Shown here piece after piece: positions 34,117 to 42,150 of a DNA stretch of 49,356 nt. Within the stretch, counting starts at the first letter, position 1. Every line of letters begins with the position of its first letter. The DNA is from Kiritimatiellia bacterium (GTDB lineage Bacteria; Verrucomicrobiota; Kiritimatiellia; CAIQIC01; Lenti-01): assembly GCA_017527155.1 (NCBI GenBank), contig JAFXQI010000033.1, positions 1-49,356 on the forward strand, read 5' to 3'. The notes beneath the pieces were generated by a model. The model was given only the letters and a program-made list of their open reading frames with translations, ran no database searches and was not told the origin of the DNA. Made by a program: the position numbers and the translations under genes.

Positions 34117-34226
34117 GACAAGCTGAGGCCGTGAGAATTGCCCACTCAAAACACGAAAGAAGCACGCCATAGGCGCGCCCTTTGCTTGTTTGTTTTGAGT
34201 TGAAATTTCTCACGTTTCAGCTTGTC
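34117..34226. repeat. Long imperfect inverted repeat upstream of the peptidase gene
   Basis: The left arm starts GACAAGCTGA, then CGTGAGAA and ACTCAAAACA. The right arm gives the same three blocks in the same order on the opposite strand (ends at 34226). The arms are about 38 bases, with three perfect blocks of 10, 8 and 10 bp. The loop contains CGCC-ATA-GGCG. It could form a 110-base RNA hairpin in the peptidase leader or be a small non-autonomous element. Confidence 0.75.
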
Positions 34227-34356
34227 AAAAACATCTTGCAAAAGATGCGTATTCAATTGTTCGCCACCCTCGGCCGCACTGCGGTCTCCGGCAACATTTT
34301 CACCCTACTCCCGCCCCCCCATCCCCGTCAATCCAATTTTGCATCACCTCCCGCCT

Positions 34357-34430
34357 TTCCCCCACACCGTTCGGGTCCGCGCAACGGCCATCGAGACAGC
34401 CATGTAGCTTCCCGCATCCCACCCGCTCCC
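34357..34430 (-). repeat. Dispersed intergenic repeat, copy C
   Basis: On minus: GGGATGCGGGAAGCTACA, TGTCTCGATGG, then CCGTTGCGCGGACCCGAACG. The core is at 34377-34387. It is the same layout as copies A and B with a shorter left spacer. Confidence 0.65.
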
Positions 34431-34679
34431 TTTGCGGCCATGGCGGACTTTGCGCGCGCCATTCGTCCTCCCACCATCCGCCAAGGCGCGGCAGGATGCC
34501 GACCCCCCGGAAGTGGCGCGGAACCTACTGAACAGGCAACGCATGGATTCCGGAGGTGCGGCTTGCAGCCGCGCCGCTGGATGCGAGATTACAGAAAACA
34601 TTGGCCTTTTCGCTTGTTGCCTCGTCCCTGCCCCCTCACGGGCGGGACGCCCGCGCCCCGACCGCACATCCGCTCTCCT

Positions 34680-34800
34680 CCCGCATTTCCGAGTCCGCGA
34701 AGCGGTTTTCATGTTTTTCAATGTTGATTCCACCCCCCCCAAGCCATTCGAGTCCGCGAAGCGGCATTCGAGACTTTTTTGTGGATTTCCTCCCCGCCCC
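34680..34800 (-). repeat. Dispersed intergenic repeat, copies D and E
   Basis: Two modules in tandem on minus. D has TCTCGAATGCCGCTTCGCGG (core 34754-34764) and E has CATGAAAACCGCTTCGCGGA (core 34695-34705). Their order, spacing and connecting sequence (CATTGAAAA, CATGAAAACC) match copy A at 15490-15565. Confidence 0.75.
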
Positions 34801-34903
34801 CCCAACCCTCTCCGGGGACGCGGGCGGCCCGCCCGTGATCGGGGCCGTTGTCCCGTCCTTCCTCCCCCTCCGAAACTCCTTGCACCTTGCCCCGCGCGGA
34901 TTC

Positions 34904-35311
34904 TCACCCCTCCCCGTCCGGCTCGAACAGCACCGACAGCCCCGGAATTCCCCCGAAATGCCGGTCCGCCGTCACCAGCGTCGCCGAAAGCTCCCATGCC
35001 TGCGCCGCAATCCAGACGTCGTTCGACGGAATCCGCCTCCCCGCCGCCGACAGCACCCGCCAAAGCCGCGCGTAACACTCCGCCGTCGCCGCGCCGATCG
35101 GCGCCTGCACCACGTTGGGGAGCGCGAGCACGGCGTCCAGTTTGGCGCGCCGTCTCGCATCCCGGCGGCTGTCGCCGAGTCCCGCGAGACATTCCCCCAG
35201 CACCACCGGCGAAACCACCAGGGCGTCGGCCCGCGCAAAGCGGACGGTTTCGTCGTAGACGCCGTTGATGAAGCGGATGATGACGTTCGAATCCGGGAGA
35301 AGCCGCGTCAT
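34904..35311 (-). CDS. vapC: PIN-domain toxin, VapC type
   Basis: A 135-residue PIN nuclease. The four acidic catalytic residues are in place: D7 (LLPDSNV), E40 (VLGECL), D98 (PSNDVWIA) and D116 (LVTADRHF). VapC toxins cut tRNA or rRNA and stop translation until bound by the partner antitoxin. It overlaps the antitoxin gene by 4 bases (ATGA), the usual arrangement. The ATG at 35311 is the first in frame that gives the family N-terminus. Confidence 0.92.
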   Translation of the reverse strand: MTRLLPDSNVIIRFINGVYDETVRFARADALVVSPVVLGECLAGLGDSRRDARRRAKLDAVLALPNVVQAPIGAATAECYARLWRVLSAAGRRIPSNDVWIAAQAWELSATLVTADRHFGGIPGLSVLFEPDGEG

Positions 35312-35583
35312 TTCCACATGTCCTCGTCGATTTGTTCGAAAGGTTCCAGGGTTTTGAGCCACTCTTCCCCGTCCTCCTTTGGAATGGAACCGAAAAACCG
35401 CCCCCACGCCTCGATTCTCGCCTGTTCGTCCGCCGTCGGAATGCGGAAAAACCGCCGGAGAATGTCCTTGGCGGCGGCATTCAGGCTCGTTTTCCCGCGG
35501 TCGGCGTAATCGCGGAGCGCCTTCGCGACCTCGGGGTCGAGTCCGTGGATGGTGAAATTGACGGGCAGCGTGGCGGTACTCAT
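35308..35583 (-). CDS. Antitoxin of the VapBC pair
   Basis: A 91-residue protein: N-terminal ribbon-helix-helix-like DNA-binding part (VNFTIHGLDPEVAKALRDYA, then KTSLNAAAKDIL) similar to FitA-type antitoxins, and an acidic C-terminal tail (EWLKTLEPFEQIDEDMW) that would fill the toxin's active site. The ATG at 35583 is preferred over 35589 because AAAGGA is correctly spaced only for the former. It is autoregulated, most likely through the dyad at 35597-35626. Confidence 0.87.
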   Translation of the reverse strand: MSTATLPVNFTIHGLDPEVAKALRDYADRGKTSLNAAAKDILRRFFRIPTADEQARIEAWGRFFGSIPKEDGEEWLKTLEPFEQIDEDMWK

Positions 35584-35596
35584 GTCCATTCCTTTC

Positions 35597-35643
35597 GTGG
35601 TTCAAGTTTTACCCATCTTGAACCACCCGCCTCTCCCTGTCAA
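35597..35643 (-). promoter_or_regulatory. Promoter and operator of the toxin-antitoxin pair
   Basis: A perfect 10-bp inverted repeat (GTGGTTCAAG / CTTGAACCAC, 35597-35626) with a 10-base spacer lies 14 bases before the antitoxin start. A -35 TTGACA (35643-35638) and a weak -10 CAAGAT (35620-35615) are 17 bases apart, and the -10 falls in the operator arm, so bound antitoxin would block RNA polymerase. Confidence 0.78.
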
Positions 35644-35718
35644 TCCCCGATCCTCCCGCCCCCGCCCATCCCGCCTCAGTACGGGGACAAGCCCCGGGGC
35701 GCCCCCGGGTCTGGAGGA

Positions 35719-36828
35719 TCAACCGCGGGCGCGGCGGAGGATTTCCCTGGCGGCGGCGGTGTCGCCGCCGAGAGGGAGGCGGGAAGGCGGGGGCGGAGCG
35801 GAGGCGAGGGCGTCGAGGGAGTGGGCGAGCTTGCCGGCGTAGAGGTCGGCGGCGGGGATGTGGACGTGGCGGAAACGGGTTTTTATGGCGCGTTCGAGGA
35901 CGGGGTATTCGGCGAAGTTTTCGCGGTCGGCGTAAATCAGCGGTTTGCCGTTGGCCGCGCAGTCGGCCAGGATGCCGAAGCCGGGCTTGCTCAGGACGGC
36001 GTCCACCGTCGCCACGATGTCGGAGAAGGGGAACTCGCCGCGGTCCACGGCGTGGATGTTCGGGATGCCCTGCCACTCCAACGGGCGGACGGTGAAGAAC
36101 TCGGTGTCGGCAATGGCGGCGACGCGGGCCAGGGCGTCGGGCGTCCAGTCGAGCGTGGTGAAGGAGAGGAGTATCCAGCGTCGGGCCGGGTCGGCACCGG
36201 TGCGGGCGGCGAGTTCGGCGCGGCGGGGGCGTCCGGGGCGCGCGGGCAGGGGGATGCCGATGCGCCGCGGAAAGGTGGCCGACATGTCGGGGGAGAGCGG
36301 GTACTGGAGGAGGACGTCGGCCGCGGCGTAGTCGGTGCGGAAGGCGTCCACGGCGGCTTGCCAGCGCGGGTCGGTTTCGGTGTAGGGCTCGTAGATCCAG
36401 TCCCAGGAGAAGTTGCCGATGGCGATGCGCGGCAGCCCGGCGCGCTCGGCAACGGCCAGCGGTATCGCCGGGATGTCGGCGACGACGGCGGAAGGGGCGG
36501 ATGCGCGGAGCCAGGCGGTTTCTTCGTCCACCAGGGCGGGACGGCGCGCGAGGAGGGCTTCGACTTTTCCGAGCGTGGCGGGGATGTCGGCTCGCACGGA
36601 GTCGAGCTGGACGAGGCCGACGTCGAAGGCGGCCCGCCGGAAGGCGAGGTCGCCGTCGGGAAAACCGCGCAGGCGGTCGCGCAGGAAGTCTTCGGGCAAT
36701 GCGGAAACGACGGTGAGCCGCACGCCGGGGCATTCGCGCCGCAACGCCTGCATGACGGCGGTGGAGCGTACCCCGTGGCCGTAGCCGTGGGCGGTGAGGT
36801 ACCAGACGATGCGGGGGGCGGTGGGCAT
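35719..36828 (-). CDS. Glycosyltransferase-like protein (GT-B fold)
   Basis: A 369-residue protein with the N-terminal nucleotide-sugar-enzyme signature YLTAHGYGHGVRS, as in MurG-like and arabinokinase-type N-terminal domains. DIPAIPLAVAERAGLPRIAI and the C-terminal donor loop SKPGFGILADCAANGKPLIY follow. It is likely a sugar transferase acting on an unknown acceptor. No helix suggests membrane insertion. No ribosome site is obvious before 36828. The rfbC gene two genes upstream hints at a shared cell-envelope sugar role but does not prove it. Confidence 0.75.
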   Translation of the reverse strand: MPTAPRIVWYLTAHGYGHGVRSTAVMQALRRECPGVRLTVVSALPEDFLRDRLRGFPDGDLAFRRAAFDVGLVQLDSVRADIPATLGKVEALLARRPALVDEETAWLRASAPSAVVADIPAIPLAVAERAGLPRIAIGNFSWDWIYEPYTETDPRWQAAVDAFRTDYAAADVLLQYPLSPDMSATFPRRIGIPLPARPGRPRRAELAARTGADPARRWILLSFTTLDWTPDALARVAAIADTEFFTVRPLEWQGIPNIHAVDRGEFPFSDIVATVDAVLSKPGFGILADCAANGKPLIYADRENFAEYPVLERAIKTRFRHVHIPAADLYAGKLAHSLDALASAPPPPSRLPLGGDTAAAREILRRARG

Positions 36829-36849
36829 GTTTTTCGGGGGGGGAAGGGC

Positions 36850-36897
36850 CTAGAAATCTAGATATCTAGATATCTAGAAACCTAGGTTCCTAGAACT
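36850..36897. repeat. CTAG array, exact 8-bp period
   Basis: CTAG occurs at 36850, 36858, 36866, 36874, 36882 and 36890, always 8 bases apart, with units CTAGAWAT, CTAGAAAC, CTAGGTTC and CTAGAACT. Several overlapping palindromes result. It fills the 84-bp gap between comM and the glycosyltransferase gene (both minus), in otherwise GC-rich DNA where CTAG is rare. Confidence 0.9.
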
Positions 36898-36912
36898 CTT
36901 GGAGCCGCCTCC

Positions 36913-38457
36913 TCACGACCAATACTGCCGGTCGAGCGACCGGTACTGGATGGCCTCGGCGACGTGTTCCTCGGCGATGTCGGCCCGGCCCTCCAGGTCG
37001 GCGATGGTACGGGCGACCTTGAGGATGCGGTCGTAGGCGCGGGCGCTGAGGTGGAGGTCGTCCATCGCGCTCTTGAGAAGCAGGTTGGCGCTTTCGCCGA
37101 GGCGGCAGTGGCGGGGGACGTCGCGGGCGCGCATCGCGGCGTTGCAGGTGGGGGCCGCGGGGTCGGAGCCGCCGCCGAAGCGCTCGCGCTGGCGTTCGCG
37201 GGAGGCGACGACGCGCGCGCGGATGGCGGCGGACGGCTCGCCCTTCTCCAGCGACGCGAGCTGGCGGTACTCCATGGCCGGGACTTCGACGTGCAGGTCG
37301 ATGCGGTCGAGGAGCGGGCCGGAAATCTTGTTGCGGTAGCGCTGCATCTGGAGGGGCGTGCAGCGGCAGGCTTTCTGGGGGTCTCCGTAGTGGCCGCACG
37401 GGCACGGGTTCATCGCCGCGACGAGCATGAACCGGCACGGGAACGTCACGGTCGCCGCCGCGCGCGAGACGGTCACCTTTCCGTCTTCCAGCGGCTGGCG
37501 CATGACTTCGAGGACATTGCGGTGGAACTCGGGCAGCTCGTCGAGAAAGAGCACGCCGTTGTGCGCGAGGCTCACTTCGCCGGGCACGGGATGGGCTCCA
37601 CCGCCGAGGAGCCCCGCGTCGGAAATCGTGTGGTGCGGTGCGCGGAAGGGGCGGCCCGACACCAGCGCGCGGTGGGCGGGGAGGACGCCGGCGATGCTGT
37701 GGATTTTGGTGGTTTCGAGCGCCTCTTCGAGGGTGAGCGGCGGCAGGATGGTCGGCACCCGCTTGGCGAGCATCGACTTGCCGGTGCCGGGAGGCCCGAC
37801 GAGCAGGATGTTGTGTCCGCCCGCAACGGCCACCTCGATGGCGCGGCGCGCGGTCTCCTGGCCCTTGACGTCGGCGTAGTCGTCGTCGTAGCGGGTGCCG
37901 CCGCCGAAGGCTTCCGCCATGTCCACGCGGAACGCGCCGATCTGCCGCTTCCCCTCCAGGAACTCGGCCGCCTCGCGCAACGTGCGCACGGGAATCGCCG
38001 CGAGTCCCGACACCACGGCCGCCTCTTCGACGTTCTCGGGCGGGACCAGGATGCCTTTCCGTCCCTCCGCGCGCGCCCGGAGCGCCATCGGCAGGACGCC
38101 GCGCACACGCCGGACCTCGCCGGAGAGCGCGAGTTCGCCCGTCACGCACCAGTCGGCCAGGCCCTGGGCCACCATCTGGTCCGACGAAGCGAGCATGCCG
38201 AGCGCGATGGGGAGGTCGAAGCTGGGGCCTTCCTTCTTGATGTCGGCCGGCGCGAGGTTGACGGTGGTGCGGGCCATCGGGGGGCGGAAGCCCGAGTTGA
38301 CGAGCGCGGTCCACACCCGCTCCGAGCTTTCCTTGACCGCCGCGTCGGGCAGCCCCACGACGACCACCTTGGGCTCGCCGTGCCCCGAATCGACCTCGAT
38401 TTCGACCTCGTAGGCGTCCACCCCGAAGACCGCCCCCGAGTACACCTTCGAGAGCAT
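36913..38457 (-). CDS. comM: ComM/YifB-family AAA+ helicase (Mg-chelatase-like)
   Basis: A 514-residue YifB/ComM protein. The N-terminal ChlI-like domain ([21 protein letters not shown]) is followed by an AAA+ core with Walker A GPPGTGKS near 220, [10 protein letters not shown], Walker [12 protein letters not shown], and the Cys region [12 protein letters not shown] ... CRC, then the C-terminal helical domain ([20 protein letters not shown]). In naturally transformable bacteria ComM is a branch-migration helicase that integrates incoming DNA; elsewhere the role is less clear. It begins 4 bases after the rfbC stop. Confidence 0.94.
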   Translation of the reverse strand: MLSKVYSGAVFGVDAYEVEIEVDSGHGEPKVVVVGLPDAAVKESSERVWTALVNSGFRPPMARTTVNLAPADIKKEGPSFDLPIALGMLASSDQMVAQGLADWCVTGELALSGEVRRVRGVLPMALRARAEGRKGILVPPENVEEAAVVSGLAAIPVRTLREAAEFLEGKRQIGAFRVDMAEAFGGGTRYDDDYADVKGQETARRAIEVAVAGGHNILLVGPPGTGKSMLAKRVPTILPPLTLEEALETTKIHSIAGVLPAHRALVSGRPFRAPHHTISDAGLLGGGAHPVPGEVSLAHNGVLFLDELPEFHRNVLEVMRQPLEDGKVTVSRAAATVTFPCRFMLVAAMNPCPCGHYGDPQKACRCTPLQMQRYRNKISGPLLDRIDLHVEVPAMEYRQLASLEKGEPSAAIRARVVASRERQRERFGGGSDPAAPTCNAAMRARDVPRHCRLGESANLLLKSAMDDLHLSARAYDRILKVARTIADLEGRADIAEEHVAEAIQYRSLDRQYWS

Positions 38458-38461
38458 CGCG

Positions 38462-39040
38462 TCAGCCTTGGTACACGGGCAGGTTGGCTTCCGGCACGTC
38501 GGCGAGCGCGGGTGCGGCGAGGTCCTTGGGCGAAGTCAGCGCCGCGGTGGCCTCTTCCGCCGACCAGCGCCAGTCGATGCCGAGCGCGGGGTCGTTCCAG
38601 CGGATGCCGTACTCGTCGCCGGGCGTGTAGAAATTGTCGCACTTGTAGAAGAAGTCGGCCGACTCCGAAAGAACGCGGAACCCGTGCGCGAACCCGCGCG
38701 GGATGAAGAACTGCCGCCGGTTCTCCTCCGACAGCTCCACCGCGACGTGCCGACCGAACCACGGCGACCCGCGGCGGATGTCCACCGCCACGTCGAGCAC
38801 CCGACCGCGCAGGACGCTCACGAGCTTCGCCTGCGGATTTTTCAGCTGGTAGTGGAGGCCGCGGACCGTCCCCGCGCAAGAACGGGACATGTTGTCCTGC
38901 ACGAACGCCGCGTCCAGCCCCGCCGCCGCGTATTCGCGCGTCTGGTAGGTCTGCATGAAGAACCCGCGTTCATCCCCGAACACCGCCGGCGTGAACAGCC
39001 GTACACCCGGAATCGCCATCTCTTCGCATTTCAAGTTCAT
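38462..39040 (-). CDS. rfbC: dTDP-4-dehydrorhamnose 3,5-epimerase
   Basis: A 192-residue RmlC cupin-fold enzyme that makes dTDP-4-keto-L-rhamnose. Visible: [19 protein letters not shown], catalytic H63 in [29 protein letters not shown], and the C-terminal [14 protein letters not shown] with the active-site Tyr. rfbA, B and D are not in this window, so rhamnose synthesis depends on genes elsewhere. It heads a minus-strand run with comM. Confidence 0.95.
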   Translation of the reverse strand: MNLKCEEMAIPGVRLFTPAVFGDERGFFMQTYQTREYAAAGLDAAFVQDNMSRSCAGTVRGLHYQLKNPQAKLVSVLRGRVLDVAVDIRRGSPWFGRHVAVELSEENRRQFFIPRGFAHGFRVLSESADFFYKCDNFYTPGDEYGIRWNDPALGIDWRWSAEEATAALTSPKDLAAPALADVPEANLPVYQG

Positions 39041-39216
39041 GCGTTCTGTTTACCACACTCCCCCACCCCACCGCAAGCCCGGGGAGCGGATGGTGTTGTT
39101 CATGGCGTCGGAAGGGGGGTGTGGGACGGGGATTTCGAATGGTTTTTCCGTAATCCCAAATGGGTGGACGGGTGGGGCCGTTGACGGGGACGGGGTGGAT
39201 TATGTAGGGTTGGGGC

Positions 39217-40758
39217 ATGAAGATTCGATTGGTCCAATTCAATCCGGTGGCGGGGGATGTACGGCGCAATGCGGAGGGGATCGCGGCGGCGGCGCGCAAT
39301 GCGGCGGCGGCAGGGGTGGATGCCGTCGTGTTCCCGGAGGGGGTGCTGGGAGGTTTTCCGTTGGGCGATCTGGCGCGGCGGGACGCATTCCTGGAGGCCG
39401 TGCAGGCGGAGCTGGCGCGGCTGAAGGAGATGCTGCCGCCGGAGACGGTGGTGGTGTTCGGGACGCCGTTGCGGACGCAGGAAGGGAATCGGAATGCGGC
39501 GGTGGCGTACCGCGGCGGACAGGGGCCGGAGGTGATCTGCACGGAGCACGGGGCAGGAGGGTGCGGGGTGTTGAAGGTGGGTCAATCGCAATGGTGGGTG
39601 TGCCTGGACAGCACTCAGACACGGGACGGCAGCGACGTGGTCGTGAAGCTGGCCGCGCGGCCGTGGCTCCGCGGCGGGAAGGGGGGCATCGAAGCGGAAG
39701 CGGTCGCGGACGCGAAGAAGAACAAGGTCCCGGTGCTGTACGCGAACTTGTCGGGCGGGCAGGACGATCTCGTGTTCGGCGGCGACGTCGGGGCGGTGGG
39801 GGCGGACGGCACGGTACGGGCCCGGGGGACGCTCTTCGGCGAGGGGACGCTCGACGTGGAAATCGCGCCGGACGGCTCCGTGTCGGGGCCGATCGCGCCG
39901 GAACCGGACGAGCTGGAGGCCGTCTACACCGCGCTGCGGACCGGCATCCGCGACTACGCGCTCAAGAACCGTTTCCCCGGCGCGCTGATCGCGCTCTCGG
40001 GCGGCATCGACTCGGCGCTCGTCGCCGCGCTGGCCGTGGACGCGCTCGGTCCGGAGCGCGTGATGGGCGTGACGCTGCCCTCGACCGTCACGTCCTCCGA
40101 GACGCTGGACGACGCGCTGGAGCTGGCGCGGCGGCTGGGCATCCCGTGCCTGCGGATCCCGATCGCCCCGGCGGTGGAAGCCGTCACCGGGATGCTGGCG
40201 CCGGCGTTCGCGTCGGTGGACTGGGCGAAGCCGCTGCCGGGCACGCTGGTGGAGGAGAACCTGCAGGCGCGGGTGCGCGGCGTGGTCACGATGGCGCTCT
40301 CCAACCGCTACGGCCACCTCGTGCTCTCGACCGGCAACAAGAGCGAATCCTCGACCGGCTACGCCACCCTCTACGGCGACATGTGCGGCGGCTATGCCCC
40401 CATCAAGGACGTGCCCAAGACGCTCGTGTTCGCCCTGGCCCGCTGGCGCAACCGCCGCGGGGAGGTCATCCCGCCGAGCACCATCGAGCGTCCGCCCAGC
40501 GCGGAATTGCGGCCGGGACAGAAGGATACCGATTCGCTGCCGCCCTACGACGTGCTCGACCCCATCCTCGAGCGCTTCATGGCCGGCCGCGGGAGCGTGG
40601 CGGACCTCGTCGCGTCGGGCGTCCCCGAAGACACCGCCCGCCGCGTCGCCCGCCTGGTGGTCCGCAGCGAATACAAGCGCCGCCAGGCCGCCCCCGGCGT
40701 GACGCTGTCGCCCGATGCCTGGCGCATGCCCATCACCGACGGCTTCGGCGCCTGGTGA
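39217..40758 (+). CDS. nadE: NAD+ synthetase with a degenerate glutaminase domain
   Basis: A 513-residue two-domain NadE. The C-terminal synthetase is intact: P-loop SGGIDSALVAAL (S261-S266), PSTVTSSETLDDA, STGNKSESSTGYATLYGD, CGGYAPIKDVPK and KDTDSLPPYDVLD. The N-terminal nitrilase-type glutaminase keeps the Glu (FPEGVLGGFPLGDL), and a Cys is seen in WWVCLDS, but the usual Y-x-K-x-x-LP-x4-FDE segment with the catalytic Lys is absent. The protein is therefore shorter than typical (about 540-570). Ammonia-dependent NAD synthesis, or altered glutamine use, follows as inference. It is divergent from rfbC. Confidence 0.9.
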   Translation: MKIRLVQFNPVAGDVRRNAEGIAAAARNAAAAGVDAVVFPEGVLGGFPLGDLARRDAFLEAVQAELARLKEMLPPETVVVFGTPLRTQEGNRNAAVAYRGGQGPEVICTEHGAGGCGVLKVGQSQWWVCLDSTQTRDGSDVVVKLAARPWLRGGKGGIEAEAVADAKKNKVPVLYANLSGGQDDLVFGGDVGAVGADGTVRARGTLFGEGTLDVEIAPDGSVSGPIAPEPDELEAVYTALRTGIRDYALKNRFPGALIALSGGIDSALVAALAVDALGPERVMGVTLPSTVTSSETLDDALELARRLGIPCLRIPIAPAVEAVTGMLAPAFASVDWAKPLPGTLVEENLQARVRGVVTMALSNRYGHLVLSTGNKSESSTGYATLYGDMCGGYAPIKDVPKTLVFALARWRNRRGEVIPPSTIERPPSAELRPGQKDTDSLPPYDVLDPILERFMAGRGSVADLVASGVPEDTARRVARLVVRSEYKRRQAAPGVTLSPDAWRMPITDGFGAW

Positions 40759-40764
40759 GGCGCG

Positions 40765-42150
40765 TCAGATCATCTTGATCTTCTTCCACCGCCCGCGCCG
40801 GAAGCGGAGCCAGAAGCCGCCGGCGAAGACCAGGACGTAGAGCATCATCCAGATCCAGACCGGCAGCAGCGCCTTCCCGCCCGGCAGCGCGCGCAGCAGC
40901 CACCAGGTGCCCGGGATCCACGCGCCCCAGTTGAGGACGACGCTGTAGACCAGCACGAACCGCGTGTCGCCCGCCCCCTTCAGCGCGCCGTTCATCACGA
41001 TGTTCACGGCGTCGGCCATCCCCCACAGGCCCAGCAGCAGCAGCAGCCAGCGGCCCTTCTCGAAGAGGGCGGTGGCCGTCGCGGGATCGGCCCCCGCGGG
41101 CAGGAAGCACGAGACATAGAAACGCGGCGCGAGCAGGAACGTCGCGGCGACCGTCCCCATGTAGAGCCAGGAGAGGCCCATCGCGGAGCGGATGGATTTC
41201 TCGGCGGTGTCGGGGTCGCGCGCGCCCTGGTACTGGCCGACGAGGATCTCCGCCGCGATGCTCATCCCGAGCAGCGGCATGAACGCGACGTCGTTGATGC
41301 TGAACGCGATGCTGCTTGCCAGGAAATCCACCGCCGGGAGGCTCCCCGCCAGCAGCTGGAACGCGGCGAACGCCCCGATGTCCAGCACCGCGTGCAGGGC
41401 GTTGGGGAAGCCGAACCGGAACAGGGCCTTCTGGCCCGCCCCGTGCCAGCGCCAGGCGCGCGCGGTGCCGTAGGCGCGGCGGTTCGCCGGCGAGAGGTAG
41501 ATGGACAAAAACAACCCCGCCGCGACCGCCGACGAGATCCACGTGCTCCACGCCGCCCCCGCGATCCCCATGCGCGGGAAGCCCCACTTGCCGAAGATCA
41601 TCGCGTAGTTGAGCACGATGTTGACCGCGTTGGCGGCCAGGTTGACGAGCATCGGCGTGCGCGTGTCGCCGCGTCCCGAGAAGAACCCGGCGAGCGCCCC
41701 CTGCACGGCGTGGAACCCGCACGCGGAGAGCAAAATGCGGAAATACACCAGCTCGTGCTCCAGCAGGTCCGGCGGATGCCCCGCCGCCTTGAGCAGCGCG
41801 CCGCCGGCCGGTATCAGCGCCAGCGCGAGCGGCCACGTCAGCAGCGCCACCCACAGGCCCTGCGCCGTCGCGCGCGCGCATTCCTCGGGCCGCTCCGCGC
41901 CGTGGTACTGCGCCACGAACGTCCCCGCGTAGGCCGCCCACGACTGGAAGAACGTCGCCAGCGTGAACGCCAGGATCCCCGCCGAAATCGACGCCCCCAG
42001 CGACACCTCGTCGTAGTGCGACAGGAACACCCGGTCCGCGAACCGCATCAGCGTGAACGACGCCGTCGACACCACGATCGGCGCCGCGATCCGCCACACC
42101 TCCCGGTAGCCGCCCGGCACCGCCGGGGGCTTCTGTGGGGTGGCGGCCAC
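40765..42150 (-). CDS. MATE-family efflux transporter
   Basis: A 461-residue integral membrane protein with about 12 hydrophobic segments and MATE hallmarks: WRIAAPIVVSTASFTLMRFADRVFLS at the first helix, GFFSGRGDTRTPMLVN, VNIVLNYAMIFG, and in the second half MPLLGMSIAAEILVGQYQGARD and NGALKGAGDTRFVL. MATE proteins export drugs or metabolites using sodium or proton gradients; the substrate is unknown. The GTG start at 42150 directly follows the Der stop (TGAGTG), so translation is probably coupled. Confidence 0.9.
   Translation of the reverse strand: MAATPQKPPAVPGGYREVWRIAAPIVVSTASFTLMRFADRVFLSHYDEVSLGASISAGILAFTLATFFQSWAAYAGTFVAQYHGAERPEECARATAQGLWVALLTWPLALALIPAGGALLKAAGHPPDLLEHELVYFRILLSACGFHAVQGALAGFFSGRGDTRTPMLVNLAANAVNIVLNYAMIFGKWGFPRMGIAGAAWSTWISSAVAAGLFLSIYLSPANRRAYGTARAWRWHGAGQKALFRFGFPNALHAVLDIGAFAAFQLLAGSLPAVDFLASSIAFSINDVAFMPLLGMSIAAEILVGQYQGARDPDTAEKSIRSAMGLSWLYMGTVAATFLLAPRFYVSCFLPAGADPATATALFEKGRWLLLLLGLWGMADAVNIVMNGALKGAGDTRFVLVYSVVLNWGAWIPGTWWLLRALPGGKALLPVWIWMMLYVLVFAGGFWLRFRRGRWKKIKMI

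Larger units (their letters stand above)
34044..34903. other. 860-bp repeat-rich gap
   Basis: No gene is supported. From left: leader of the peptidase gene, a 110-base inverted repeat (34117-34226), a small dyad CATCTT-GCAA-AAGATG (34232-34247), and dispersed repeat copies C (34357-34430), E and D (34680-34800). A hairpin repeat at 34558-34572 and a GC hairpin near 34640-34660 lie between. The composition resembles the gaps at 15.4, 21.4 and 24.1 kb. Confidence 0.65.
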
